Shown here piece after piece: positions 34,444 through 43,653 of a stretch of 64,000 nucleotides of DNA. Position numbers and translations under genes: made by a program. Numbering within the stretch: the stretch's first letter is position 1; each line of letters opens with the position of its first letter. This stretch comes from an uncultured Paraprevotella sp. Lineage in GTDB: Bacteria; Bacteroidota; Bacteroidia; Bacteroidales; Bacteroidaceae. Below the pieces are notes generated by a model. The model was not told where the DNA came from, ran no database searches, and was given only the letters and a program-made list of their open reading frames with translations. The DNA lies in contig URKA01000010.1 of NCBI GenBank assembly GCA_900548345.1, forward strand, positions 14,023 through 78,022. Direction: 5' to 3'.

Positions 34444-35664
34444 TTACTTCCTGTCGGTCAGTTTCCGTGCCATGGCGCGGAGGGTTTTCGGGTCGGTTGT
34501 GGTGTCCAATACTTTTTGTGCCTCTTTCAGCCATGCCGGACGCTTTTCAAGCTGTGCCAATGTCAGTGTGGGGACGGGAGCCGTGCGCAGGTTGTTCACG
34601 GCGATGCTGAGTTCCGACCATGCTTCGAGCCGGTTGCGTTCCTCCTTGGTGATGTGCATCACGGAGCCATGCCGGGGCGTGAAGTCGCCGTGCGTCCTGG
34701 TGTTCTGCACAAAGGTGAAGTCCTTCAGGTTCGTGCTCTTGCAGAACTGATAATGTCCCTGGGCATAACAGTCGTACATCAGCACATATTCGTCCGAGTG
34801 TATCAGGGGGAATACGCTTGAGCCCTCTACCGGATACTGCCCTTCTTTCTGTATGTGTTTCCATTCGATGCGGTAAGGTCCCGTAAGGTTCTTGCTTGTG
34901 GCGCGCATCACGCCCTGACGGGTGTGGAATCCCTTGTTCATCACAGGGCGACCCTCATCCTTGAAGAAGAGCACGTATTCCTCTTCTTTCGGATTGTATA
35001 CAATATCGCCGTCGATGGCTGCCGTGCCGAAGTCGAAAAGCAGCTTCGGTTCCGTGATGTCGGTGAAATCTTCGTTGGCGTATGAGTAGAAGAGCTTGAA
35101 GTAAGGCTGTTTGAAGTGCGGGTCGTCCGTAGGGTATTCCCAGTCATGCCGCCCGATGGAATAGTAAATCATGTACTTCTGTTCTTTCTCGTCCCAAATG
35201 GTTTGCGGCGCCCACACGGCATGCAGGTTGCGGCGGTCGAAGCCCGGCAGGTTGGGAAACCGTTCGGGGAAGTCGATGGCCGTGTGCTGCCAATGGATCA
35301 GGTCGGTGCTTTTCATCAGAATCAGTCCGTCGTTGCTTTGCCAACCCTCGTCCGAGCGCATGTCCGTGAGCACCATGTAGAATGTCTTTCCGTCTTTGCC
35401 CCGCATGATGTGTGGGTCGCGTATGCTTTTCTTCAGGGCAATGGTGTCTGATGCCACGACCGGACGCCCTTGGTTCAGGGATGTATAATCGAATCCGTTG
35501 TCACTTACGGCATAGCGGATTTGTTCGCCGTAGGGTGAGTTGTTGGAGAAAAAGGCAAAGAGGTAACTGCAGTAAGGCGATTCCGCCTTTTTCTGTGCGG
35601 CGGTGTGTGGCGACATGCCGAGCAATAAGGCAAGGGCTGCCGCCATCTTGAATTTGATTCTCAT
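34444..35664 (-). CDS. Glycoside hydrolase family 43, arabinosidase-like
   Basis: 406 residues with signal peptide (MAAALALLLGMSPHTAAQ). Five-bladed propeller family: SIRDPHIMRGKDGKTFYMVLTDMRS contains the Asp of the RDP motif, HAVWAPQTIWDEKEQKYMIYYS is the classic WAP blade, and AAIDGDIVYNPKEEEYVLFFKDEGRP and PVEGSSVFPLIHSDEYVLMYD (probable acid Glu) follow. Resembles arabinan-active or beta-xylosidase-type GH43s; exact substrate unknown. The C-terminal 70 residues are an extra helical region (LSIAVNNLRTAPVPTLTLAQLEKRPAWLKEAQKVL). Own -7 box upstream. Confidence 0.85.
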   Translation of the reverse strand: MRIKFKMAAALALLLGMSPHTAAQKKAESPYCSYLFAFFSNNSPYGEQIRYAVSDNGFDYTSLNQGRPVVASDTIALKKSIRDPHIMRGKDGKTFYMVLTDMRSDEGWQSNDGLILMKSTDLIHWQHTAIDFPERFPNLPGFDRRNLHAVWAPQTIWDEKEQKYMIYYSIGRHDWEYPTDDPHFKQPYFKLFYSYANEDFTDITEPKLLFDFGTAAIDGDIVYNPKEEEYVLFFKDEGRPVMNKGFHTRQGVMRATSKNLTGPYRIEWKHIQKEGQYPVEGSSVFPLIHSDEYVLMYDCYAQGHYQFCKSTNLKDFTFVQNTRTHGDFTPRHGSVMHITKEERNRLEAWSELSIAVNNLRTAPVPTLTLAQLEKRPAWLKEAQKVLDTTTDPKTLRAMARKLTDRK

Positions 35665-35700
35665 GTCAGGTTAATTTGTAGGTTTACACTTATTCAGTCA

Positions 35701-35708
35701 CAAATATA
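35701..35708 (-). promoter_or_regulatory. Probable promoter of the second GH43 gene, -7 box
   Basis: TATATTTG on the minus strand, 37 bp before the start at 35664. A weak ATTG lies about 21 bp further upstream. Confidence 0.5.
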
Positions 35709-35773
35709 GGGAGAATAACCCAAACGTGGCAATTTTTGGCGGAAAAGAATGGAACATGCCGGTCTTTTCCTTT

Positions 35774-35781
35774 TAATTTTG
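35774..35781 (+). promoter_or_regulatory. Probable promoter of the GH38 gene, -7 box
   Basis: TAATTTTG, 30 bp before the ATG at 35811. Confidence 0.5.
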
Positions 35782-35810
35782 CGTCATGATGTAATCTTCA
35801 ATCTGGATAT

Positions 35811-38717
35811 ATGAAATACAAGTTCCTTTTCCCCCTTTTGGTGGGGATGATGTCATGGACGGCTCGTGCTGCGGTTACCCCGGAACGGGTGCATTGCAAG
35901 GTAGAGCCGGTTTACGGGTACAAGGCCGACCGGTCGGCAGGCCGCCTGGTGTCGGTATCGGTTTATGGGAAAGAGTTGCGTGGTAAACTTTGGTTGGATG
36001 TGTCCTGCAAGGGTATAAAGGAAACATCGGCCTATGAGGTGGATGCGGCGGATTCCGTTTCCGTCGAGCTCTTGTTGCCGTCTTCGCTTCCGGCCGACAA
36101 ACGTGTTGTCGTCGGGGTCACTGTTCGCGGCGAGGGCGGAAGCGTGAAAGAAAAGGTTGCGGTGGAGCCGATGCGACACTGGACGGTGTATCTTTACAAT
36201 CATTCCCACGTGGATATAGGTTATACAAACACACACAAGAATGTGGAGCTGCTTCATAAGACGAATGTGGTGGAGGGCATGAAGCTGGCGGAAGAGACGT
36301 CCGCGCTGGCCGACGGCGCCCGTTTCGTATGGAATCCCGAAGTGACATGGCCGATAGAACGCCTGTGGCTGTCGGAACCGTCGAGGCGTGATGAGATACT
36401 TTCAGCCGTAAGGAACGGACACTTGTGCGTGGATGCCGGTTATGTGAACCTGAACACAAGCATCTGTTCGGATGAAGAGATGTTTCATATCTTTAAGTTC
36501 TCGCGCGAATTGCAACGTCGGTCAGGCGTGCCCTCCGATGTCTTCCAGCAATTCGATATTCCCGGTATTTCCTGGGGGCTGGTTCCGGTTATGGTGCAAG
36601 AGGGGATAAGGTATGTCGTTTCATGGCCGAATACGGACAGGGGCGGCAATGCACATTCTTTCGGCATCGACGGCATGCCTTTCTGGTGGGTCGGTCCCGA
36701 CGGAAAGTCGAAAGTGTTGTTTTTGCAACCCGGCAAGTATTCCAACAGCGGCAGTATGGACAAGGGGATGACCACCGGCCGTCCCTGGTTCGGGCAGCGC
36801 AATCCGCGGAAGATGCCGGCCCGCATCCGGATGGGGAGTGCCAATGTGGACTTTACCGGAAGGCTGGCGGAACTGGAGAAGAACAACTATCCTTATGATT
36901 TCATCGTACTGTCGTGGACACTGTGGGACAACTGTCCGCTGGACGCCGATGTGCCTTATGCCGTGGATGAATGGAACAGGAAATATGCTTATCCGAAGAT
37001 TGTGATAAGCGGCGGGCACGAATTCATGTCGGAACTGGAACGGAAGTATGGCGACAAGCTGCCTGTGGTGAGCGGAGACTATACGGAGTATTGGACGGAC
37101 GGATTGGGTACGGCGGCAGAGTTTACCGCCATAAACCGTCGGAACAAGGAACGTATCGCGCAGGCGGAGACCGCATGGTCCATGTTGGCAGGAGGTGGTG
37201 CGGCCCCGCGTGATGACTTTGACGAAGGATGGCGCTACATCCTGATGGGGTCCGAACATACGTGGGATTTTGAAAATCCCTGGGAGCCTTTCTTTCAGGA
37301 GGCCATCTGGAAGGTGAAGAAGTCTTATTTCCATGAGGCGGAGTCGCGCTCAATAGCTCTATTGGATGAGGCTTTGGGGCTGATAACCGACAAATCCAAC
37401 GGAGCGTTAGGCCCTCGCGAAGGCATGTCGAACGGCGGGGTAGCGGTGCTGAACACGCAGACATGGACGCACGGCGGACTGGTGACTCTGTCTCCGGCCG
37501 AAAGTCAGAAGGGGGATAGGGTAGTGGACGAAGCAGGAAATGCAGTACCTTCGCAACGTTTGTCAACCGGTGAGCTTGTCTTCATGGCGGAGGATGTGCC
37601 CGCACTTGGTTCGCGACATTACCGCGTGACGGAAGGTGAGGCACTAGCCACGGACGGATGCCGGACGGACGGGCGTCTGTTGGAAAATGGTGCCGTCAAG
37701 GTGCGGATAGACGAAAGAACCGGTAACATAGTGGCCTTGACCCGTTCCGGAGAAGAATATAATTATGTGGACGAGTCGGCGGGTGGCGTGAACAGTTGCT
37801 GTTGGTTGCCGGCCAATGAAGACCGTCCCGAAGCGGATATCGTGCGTTCCATTTCGATTGTGGAACAAGGGTCGCTTGTGACGGCACTTCGTGTGACGTC
37901 CGAGATGAAAGGTTGTCGTTCCGTGACCCGTACCGTGCGCCTGACGGCCGGCCAGCCTTGGGTGGAGATTACGAATGTGGTGGACAAGTTACCCTTGCAA
38001 GAGAAAGACGGCATCCATTTCGGTTTCGGCTTTAATCTGCCCCGAAGTGTCACGCGCGTCGATATACCTTGGGGAGTGATGGAAGTGGAGAAAGACCAAT
38101 GGCCGCAGGCTAACCGCAATTGGATGGCGATGCAGCGATGGCTTGATATGTCTGACGGGACACATGGTGTGACATGGTGTTCCCTCGATGCGCCCCTCTT
38201 TGAATATGGTAGCCGTTCTGCCAACATTTCTTTGGGATGGGGTGGACAAGGACCGTGGGATACGCGTCTGCCGCAGAGTTCCATCGTGTATTCCTGGGTG
38301 ATGAACAATCATTGGCACACCAACTTCCCGTTGACACAGGAAGGGCCGGTGACGTTCCGCTACCGCATATTCCCTCACAACGGTTATGACGCGGTGGTTG
38401 CCAACCGTTTCGGACTGGAGCAGGCGCAACCTCTGTTGCACGTCATGTCGGACAAAGCTCCGGCTGTGAAGCCCTTGGTTACCCTCGATAACGATGCGGT
38501 GTATGCTACTGTGCTGAAGTCTACCGGAAAAGACGGTGAGCTGATTGTGCGCTTGCGTTCTTTGTCGGACAAGGCGGAGAAGGTGACGTTGGACTTTCCG
38601 GCCCGTCGTCCGTCTTCCGTGTTGCTTTGCACGGTTGAGGAACAGCCCGGACAGGCTGTGGAAGGGGAACTGATGATGAAACCTTATGGTATGGCGACGT
38701 TGAAACTTATCTTCTGA
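35811..38717 (+). CDS. Glycoside hydrolase family 38 alpha-mannosidase-like enzyme
   Basis: 968 residues with a signal peptide (MKYKFLFPLLVGMMSWTARAA). An N-terminal beta domain of about 120 residues precedes the GH38 catalytic barrel. The zinc motif HSHVDIGYT (family HxHxDxGW) follows the linker YLYNHSH. The segment VFQQFDIPGISWGLVPVM holds the probable nucleophile Asp. C-terminal beta-sandwiches run from about residue 545 (NGGVAVLNTQTWTHGGLV) to the end. Family members cleave alpha-mannosides with retention; here the substrate is not known, and the Tyr for Trp change in the zinc motif is mild. Divergent from the second GH43 gene, convergent with the barrel gene. Confidence 0.85.
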   Translation: MKYKFLFPLLVGMMSWTARAAVTPERVHCKVEPVYGYKADRSAGRLVSVSVYGKELRGKLWLDVSCKGIKETSAYEVDAADSVSVELLLPSSLPADKRVVVGVTVRGEGGSVKEKVAVEPMRHWTVYLYNHSHVDIGYTNTHKNVELLHKTNVVEGMKLAEETSALADGARFVWNPEVTWPIERLWLSEPSRRDEILSAVRNGHLCVDAGYVNLNTSICSDEEMFHIFKFSRELQRRSGVPSDVFQQFDIPGISWGLVPVMVQEGIRYVVSWPNTDRGGNAHSFGIDGMPFWWVGPDGKSKVLFLQPGKYSNSGSMDKGMTTGRPWFGQRNPRKMPARIRMGSANVDFTGRLAELEKNNYPYDFIVLSWTLWDNCPLDADVPYAVDEWNRKYAYPKIVISGGHEFMSELERKYGDKLPVVSGDYTEYWTDGLGTAAEFTAINRRNKERIAQAETAWSMLAGGGAAPRDDFDEGWRYILMGSEHTWDFENPWEPFFQEAIWKVKKSYFHEAESRSIALLDEALGLITDKSNGALGPREGMSNGGVAVLNTQTWTHGGLVTLSPAESQKGDRVVDEAGNAVPSQRLSTGELVFMAEDVPALGSRHYRVTEGEALATDGCRTDGRLLENGAVKVRIDERTGNIVALTRSGEEYNYVDESAGGVNSCCWLPANEDRPEADIVRSISIVEQGSLVTALRVTSEMKGCRSVTRTVRLTAGQPWVEITNVVDKLPLQEKDGIHFGFGFNLPRSVTRVDIPWGVMEVEKDQWPQANRNWMAMQRWLDMSDGTHGVTWCSLDAPLFEYGSRSANISLGWGGQGPWDTRLPQSSIVYSWVMNNHWHTNFPLTQEGPVTFRYRIFPHNGYDAVVANRFGLEQAQPLLHVMSDKAPAVKPLVTLDNDAVYATVLKSTGKDGELIVRLRSLSDKAEKVTLDFPARRPSSVLLCTVEEQPGQAVEGELMMKPYGMATLKLIF

Positions 38718-38744
38718 TGTAGCTGAATAATATCCGTTAAAAGA

Positions 38745-38780
38745 AACTGCGGCGAACATGATTCTGTTTGCCGCAGTTTG
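38745..38780. terminator. Terminator between GH38 and barrel genes
   Basis: AAACTGCGGC (38745-38754) pairs with GCCGCAGTTT (38771-38780), extended inside by AACA and TGTT. T-rich sequence follows on both strands, so it can serve both convergent genes. Confidence 0.7.
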
Positions 38781-38795
38781 TATGTATGTTTCTGC

Positions 38796-41723
38796 CTATT
38801 CTCCTCTTTGTTTGGAGGGCTTGATGTTCAAGTTGTAGGTAAGGCGTAGCATGGCATAACTGGGGATGACGTTGCGCCAAGTCTCGTAGCGTCCTTGTCC
38901 GTTCAATGTTTGGGTGATGTTGGAAAGTTGTCCGAGGATGTCGAATCCGTCGAGAGAGAGTGTCATTCGTTTCTTAAAGAATCTCTTCGAAAGGGTGGCG
39001 TTCCATACGATGTCGTCCGTGTTCATGCTGTTTTCACCGTAGCCCCGTCGGCTGTACAGGGTCAGGTCGGTGTTGAATTGCAGGTCCCAAGGCAGTTTGG
39101 CTTGCGCTGTCAGACCATAGCTGTAGTCGTAGGTGTTGAGGGTGGTGAAGTCCTCCCGGCCACTGGTCAGGTAATTCCATGTGCAACGGGCTTTTGCCCC
39201 CAACTTTATGTCATGAGGGAAGGTATATTCCAAGTTGAGGTTTCCGCCTGAGTTGTAAGTCTGTACGGTGCTGCGTACCGGAGCCTTGCTGTCTGTCACT
39301 CCGATAAGGTCTACCGAGTTGTAGAGGCGCGACTGTAGTCTGACCGTCAGTGAGAGGCGACGGGCTTTGTCGAGTGGCATGGAGTAGTTCACGTTTCCGC
39401 CGATGTTGTAATTCCCGTTCACGTTTTCGGGGCGGTAGGTGCGCACGCCTGTTTCCTTGTCGTACACGTATCCTTGTGCGACGGCATCCTGTGTGATGGA
39501 GTAGCTCCAATAGGTATTGAAGTAGCGTTGCTTGCGGTTGCTGTTCAGGTAATAGTACACTGAGATGTTGTGCTGGTGCGAGTTTCTCAATCCGGTATTG
39601 CTCAGGCGGATGTTTAACGGGTCGTCGGTGGAACGGATGTCGATGTATGAGGTCATGGACGGGAAGGAGACACTTTTGTTATAACGGATGTCGATGCCTC
39701 GTTGGTAGTTGTTCCACCGTCCGTAGACCCTGAAGCTCGGCTCGAACATGATATGCCGGCGGCTGACGGTGGTGTCCAGCCGTTCGCGCCGGTAGTCTAA
39801 CGTTTGCCATACGTACATGAGCGGAAGGCGAGCCTCCACGAACCACCAGGTGCCATTTCCCGATGCCCGCGGCCTGCCTCCCCATTGGGCATAGAGGCTT
39901 CCCCGGTGCGAGTAATCGGTCAGGTAAGACCGATAGCTGTTGGGGGAATCTAACGTCTGTTGCAGAAGTTCCGTTTCGGAGGGTAACATCCCCAAGGGAT
40001 GGTCGCCATCCTCTTCCCAACCTGCCAGTTCGTCGAGCCGATATAACTCATAACGTTTGGTGTTGTCGTGCCAATGGTAGTTGTAGCCCGGTGCTACTGC
40101 CAGGTTGCAAGGGAACCAAAGCCAGTATTCCCCTCCGGCATTGAAGTTCAAATTGCGGATAGGACCGTCGTCGTTGGTGTATTTGTTGCGGAAATCCGTC
40201 TGTCCGCCGCCTGCAGGATAGTCCAGCCTGTAGTGCTCATACCATCTTTGCTCGTAATCGCTGTACCGGACATTGGTATAAAGGTCCAGGTTGTCGTTGG
40301 CAATGCCGGTCTTGATGCTTGAATTGGCATTGAAGTCGGCGGTTGTCCTGTTGCCTTTGTTATTCTGGTTGGTCTTGGAACGGTTGATGGTGATGCGGCG
40401 CATAAGGTCGCCGATTACGGGCGAGGCAAGGCTGTCCAGCAGGTTGCCGTAGGCGTACGGTTCGGGGGCGGTGTTGAACGTGCCGGAAAGGTAAGTGTTG
40501 CGGTCGTCCCATCTGCCCCAACTGAACGACGGTTGCAACTTTAGGAATACTTTGTCCCATGTGAACTGGAACGTGTGCGCAGTGTTAAACCACGTCTGGC
40601 AGAAGAACTGTTCGTGTGCTTCCTTGGAATGTGTATTTCCGTTGGGCAGGAAGTTCACGCCCGTGGTCTGCGAACGTACGTCCGTGTCGAAGTGCAGGTA
40701 AGACGCGCTTCCGTTGAGTTTGTACTTCCCGTCTTTTTCGTTCACCATGTAGTTCACTCCGAAGTTTTTGTTCGAGCGCACTCCTTCGCCCAGTTGCGCC
40801 GGTGTCCATTCACCGTTGTCACCCGGTTGGCGGTTCTCGTTCATATTGTTGACATTGGCGAAGGCGGTGAAACGCGTGTGGGGTGTGGACCGCAGACTGA
40901 AGAAGCGGGCACGGTAGCGTTCCGATGTGCCGTATGCCCCTTCGGCATTGGCGAGCCATCCCACGGAGTATTCTTTTTTCAGGCGAACGTCCATGACCAG
41001 TTCCTCGTCGCCCGTCTTCCGTCCGAGAAATTCGCTTGTTTCCCCGTCTTTTTCGTACACTTTCACGTCCTTGACCGCATAGGCAGGCAGGTTTTCGAGC
41101 ATGACGGAAGGTTTGCTTTTGAAGAAGTCTTCTCCGTTGAGCAGCAGGTTCTCCACGTAACGTCCGTTTACGAGGATGCGTCCGTCGTCTTTCAGCTCCA
41201 CGCCCGGCAGTTGGCGGATGAGCGCGTCAAGCATGGAACCTTCTGCCAGTTGGAAAGCATCGGCATTGTAGACCACCGTGTCCCCTTTGGTGTAAATCTT
41301 CACTTTTGTGGCTCTCACGGTCACTTCTCCTAACGTTTTATGCTTGATGGTTTTCTCCATATAGACGTCGGCAATGAAGTGTGCCACTTCTCGGCGGCGG
41401 AAGGTGAAAGAGTCCACGGGAACGTCTTGCGTTTCATACCCTTCGGCTTTGAAGCGCAGGATGTAGGGATGGGCAGGGCGTTCTTTCATATCGAAGAACC
41501 ATGCCGATGTCCGGTCGGCTATCCGGTTGTTTTTGTTATTGCGCATGGAGTCGAGCGTGACGTAGTGCTTGTCCATAAGTTCCACTTTCACTTCATAGAT
41601 TTGTTGGCGCGTGACGGAATTGAATACACCGCCGTAGATGACCTGACCTTTGGTTTCGAAACAGACAAGGAACAGGAGGACGGCTGTAAGGGGTGTAAAG
41701 GGAGTGAAGAATTTACTTCTCAT
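38796..41723 (-). CDS. TonB-receptor-like outer-membrane beta-barrel protein
   Basis: About 975 residues from MRSKFFTPFTPLTAVLLFLV (signal peptide). An N-terminal carboxypeptidase-regulatory-like beta-sandwich (VIYGGVFNSVTRQQIYEVKVELMD) is followed by a TonB-plug-like domain (LGEVTVRATKVKIYTKGDTVVYNADAFQ, MLDALIRQLPGVELKDDGRILVNGRYVENLLLNGEDFF) and a barrel of amphipathic aromatic-ended strands. It is not a SusC, because the SusC-specific features and a SusD partner are absent. The family is the outer-membrane beta-barrel/OMP_b-brl type. Function probably import or adhesion, unproven. The frame extends 27 codons upstream but without a signal sequence. Confidence 0.85.
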   Translation of the reverse strand: MRSKFFTPFTPLTAVLLFLVCFETKGQVIYGGVFNSVTRQQIYEVKVELMDKHYVTLDSMRNNKNNRIADRTSAWFFDMKERPAHPYILRFKAEGYETQDVPVDSFTFRRREVAHFIADVYMEKTIKHKTLGEVTVRATKVKIYTKGDTVVYNADAFQLAEGSMLDALIRQLPGVELKDDGRILVNGRYVENLLLNGEDFFKSKPSVMLENLPAYAVKDVKVYEKDGETSEFLGRKTGDEELVMDVRLKKEYSVGWLANAEGAYGTSERYRARFFSLRSTPHTRFTAFANVNNMNENRQPGDNGEWTPAQLGEGVRSNKNFGVNYMVNEKDGKYKLNGSASYLHFDTDVRSQTTGVNFLPNGNTHSKEAHEQFFCQTWFNTAHTFQFTWDKVFLKLQPSFSWGRWDDRNTYLSGTFNTAPEPYAYGNLLDSLASPVIGDLMRRITINRSKTNQNNKGNRTTADFNANSSIKTGIANDNLDLYTNVRYSDYEQRWYEHYRLDYPAGGGQTDFRNKYTNDDGPIRNLNFNAGGEYWLWFPCNLAVAPGYNYHWHDNTKRYELYRLDELAGWEEDGDHPLGMLPSETELLQQTLDSPNSYRSYLTDYSHRGSLYAQWGGRPRASGNGTWWFVEARLPLMYVWQTLDYRRERLDTTVSRRHIMFEPSFRVYGRWNNYQRGIDIRYNKSVSFPSMTSYIDIRSTDDPLNIRLSNTGLRNSHQHNISVYYYLNSNRKQRYFNTYWSYSITQDAVAQGYVYDKETGVRTYRPENVNGNYNIGGNVNYSMPLDKARRLSLTVRLQSRLYNSVDLIGVTDSKAPVRSTVQTYNSGGNLNLEYTFPHDIKLGAKARCTWNYLTSGREDFTTLNTYDYSYGLTAQAKLPWDLQFNTDLTLYSRRGYGENSMNTDDIVWNATLSKRFFKKRMTLSLDGFDILGQLSNITQTLNGQGRYETWRNVIPSYAMLRLTYNLNIKPSKQRGE

Positions 41724-41941
41724 GCGATGGTTGGTTTTAGGTTTGTAAATAATGGATTTAAGGCATCCTGTTTTCAATAATACGTGGAGATGCATTTTTT
41801 GCAACAGCCTAAAGCCATATTTTAGATAATATCTTTATTTTGCAAAAAGCAAAGAGGGGAGGTAGAATGCCATTGTCGGCACCGCGGAAATGTCGGTAAA
41901 AGGAACAGGAAGGGTTGGATAAATCTTTGTTTCCTGATAAT

Positions 41942-41975
41942 GAAAAAGTCCCGGTACCTGAAGGCAGCCGGGACA
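41942..41975 (-). terminator. Terminator of the ECF sigma operon
   Basis: GTCCCGG (41949-41955) pairs with CCGGGAC (41969-41975); on the minus strand it is followed by TTTTTCAT. It lies 23 nt after the stop of the third gene of the operon. Confidence 0.7.
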
Positions 41976-41997
41976 CATTAACCTGTTTCTGGTTTGT

Positions 41998-42924
41998 TTA
42001 CTTGTTTGCTGTTCGTTTTGTCGTGATGTATGAACCATCCCATATCGGGTTGTCTTCAGCCCAAGCCCTGGGAAGAACCCCGTTCCCATTTTTTGCACCT
42101 TCCAGACGGATAAGGTATAACTTGTCGTTCTTCCATGCGGCTCCCATATACAAGGGGCGGCCGTCCGCCATGCGGATTCTTATACCGGTTTCTTCGTATT
42201 CCCAATACACGTCGTTGCTTGCCACGTAGATAACATCTTTTTTGAGGTGTTTGTGAAAGAGGTCGTAAAACAAGCGGTAATCTTTCTGAGTACATTGGGG
42301 GATAATGTACCGGTAGCCGTCCGAAAACGCCGTCGGGTCATTGTGAAGCCCTTTGTTGTGCACCACGCGTCCGTATTTCCCGTGGAAATGTATTTTCTGC
42401 TTGTCTGTTTCTTTGCGTGATACATATTGGTTGAACAGTTCTTCGAGTTCAGCGACGATGGTTTGGTCGGGGATGACATCGTTCTCGGTTTGGGTAAAGA
42501 TGTTTTTGGCTTGGTAGTAGAAAAATACGCCGGTAGGGCTGACGTTGATTTTGAGGAAATCTTGTTGTCCCCGGATGTCGGAACGCAGTGACATGACATA
42601 GATCTTTTGCAAGATGCCGCCGCTGTCTGTCTCTTCCGTGTGCTTGTGCAGGAACGGGGTGGTGTCCAGCTCTTTGAAGAGTTTGTCTATTGCAGGCTGG
42701 TGGTCTTCATAATCTTTGTGGTCTTTGAACCAGTATTCTACCCAATACTGGGCACCGGTCATCCATCTATTTTCCAAGAAGCATTTGGGAAACATACGGT
42801 CCAGTTTGTGGAATATGCTCATGGCTGTTTCGTTTTCCTGATAAAACTCTTGGGCGCATACGTGGTTTGTGCATATCATGGCCGTTATCGCGGTCATGAG
42901 CCAGTGTTTAATATAAGTTTTCAT
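41998..42924 (-). CDS. Exported protein of unknown function in the sigma/anti-sigma operon
   Basis: About 308 residues from MKTYIKHWLMTAITAMICTNHVCAQ, a signal peptide. The mature part has no recognised domain; it is rich in aromatic and charged residues (YWVEYWFKDHKDYEDHQPAI, YRLFYDLFHKHLKKDVIYV). The start overlaps the end of the anti-sigma gene by about 17 nt, so the three genes form one operon. It could be an envelope effector of the sigma system, or a partner sensed by it. Function unknown. Confidence 0.7.
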   Translation of the reverse strand: MKTYIKHWLMTAITAMICTNHVCAQEFYQENETAMSIFHKLDRMFPKCFLENRWMTGAQYWVEYWFKDHKDYEDHQPAIDKLFKELDTTPFLHKHTEETDSGGILQKIYVMSLRSDIRGQQDFLKINVSPTGVFFYYQAKNIFTQTENDVIPDQTIVAELEELFNQYVSRKETDKQKIHFHGKYGRVVHNKGLHNDPTAFSDGYRYIIPQCTQKDYRLFYDLFHKHLKKDVIYVASNDVYWEYEETGIRIRMADGRPLYMGAAWKNDKLYLIRLEGAKNGNGVLPRAWAEDNPIWDGSYITTKRTANK

Positions 42925-43651
42925 GATCCGGGTAGATTGTTTCATACTGTTGGGAAAAATCGTTCATTCTTTTCTTTTGCATGTCGAATTCGGCTTGGAT
43001 GTCTGTCAAGTCGGGCATGGTTTGTTGTGGGACTGCCGTGTTTGAATCTTGCATGGCAGCGTGGGACATGAGCATAGCGGCCGAGTCTTGTCCGGTGGAG
43101 AGGTCTGCCCGCATCGGCTCGTCTCTGTAGCCTGCTTCGAGTACTATTGTATCCCGAACGGTTATCACGATGGTGGTAGGTTCCGCAGGCATCGGTTTTT
43201 CGCTGAATAACGTATCGGTCTTCCATTTTATTTGTGTGAGGACGGTCGGGGATGTCGGCGTGGATACTACAGAAGACGTGGATTCTTTTTGCGAGAGGGT
43301 GAAACCTAAGAGAAAAAATACGGTTGCGATGGAGGCTGCCGTCATCCACCGTATGACGATTCGCTTTGTGCCATGTCTGTGGTCCGGTTGTTGTGGTGGT
43401 CCGGAGGGAGTGTCTGAATAGTTGGAATATTCTTCCGGTTGACAGGACTGCAACCATGCGTTTAGTTCTTCTTCCATGAAAGACGGTTCGCCCTTGTCGA
43501 ACTGGTTGAACATGGCCTTGAAGTCGGCAAATTCCTTGTCGACATGCTGTGAACGGAAATATTCTCTCAGCAGGTCTTCTTCCTTTAGCGAGGTTTTTCC
43601 TTCCATGTACAGGTCAAGCCATCGTCTGATGTCCTTTTTATTTGTCGTCAT
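42908..43651 (-). CDS. Anti-sigma factor, membrane-anchored
   Basis: About 247 residues. N-terminal cytoplasmic part (MTTNKKDIRRWLDLYMEGKTSLKEEDLLREYFRS) resembles the anti-sigma domain that holds ECF factors. One transmembrane helix (MTAASIATVFFLLGFTL, residues about 102-118), then a periplasmic part rich in Thr, Ser and Pro. It lacks the FecR domain and so does not look like a SusC/FecA-type signal system. Starts 2 nt after the sigma gene stop, hence co-translated. The frame is open 63 codons further upstream, but that part overlaps the sigma gene. Confidence 0.82.
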   Translation of the reverse strand: MTTNKKDIRRWLDLYMEGKTSLKEEDLLREYFRSQHVDKEFADFKAMFNQFDKGEPSFMEEELNAWLQSCQPEEYSNYSDTPSGPPQQPDHRHGTKRIVIRWMTAASIATVFFLLGFTLSQKESTSSVVSTPTSPTVLTQIKWKTDTLFSEKPMPAEPTTIVITVRDTIVLEAGYRDEPMRADLSTGQDSAAMLMSHAAMQDSNTAVPQQTMPDLTDIQAEFDMQKKRMNDFSQQYETIYPDHENLY

Positions 43652-43653
43652 GG

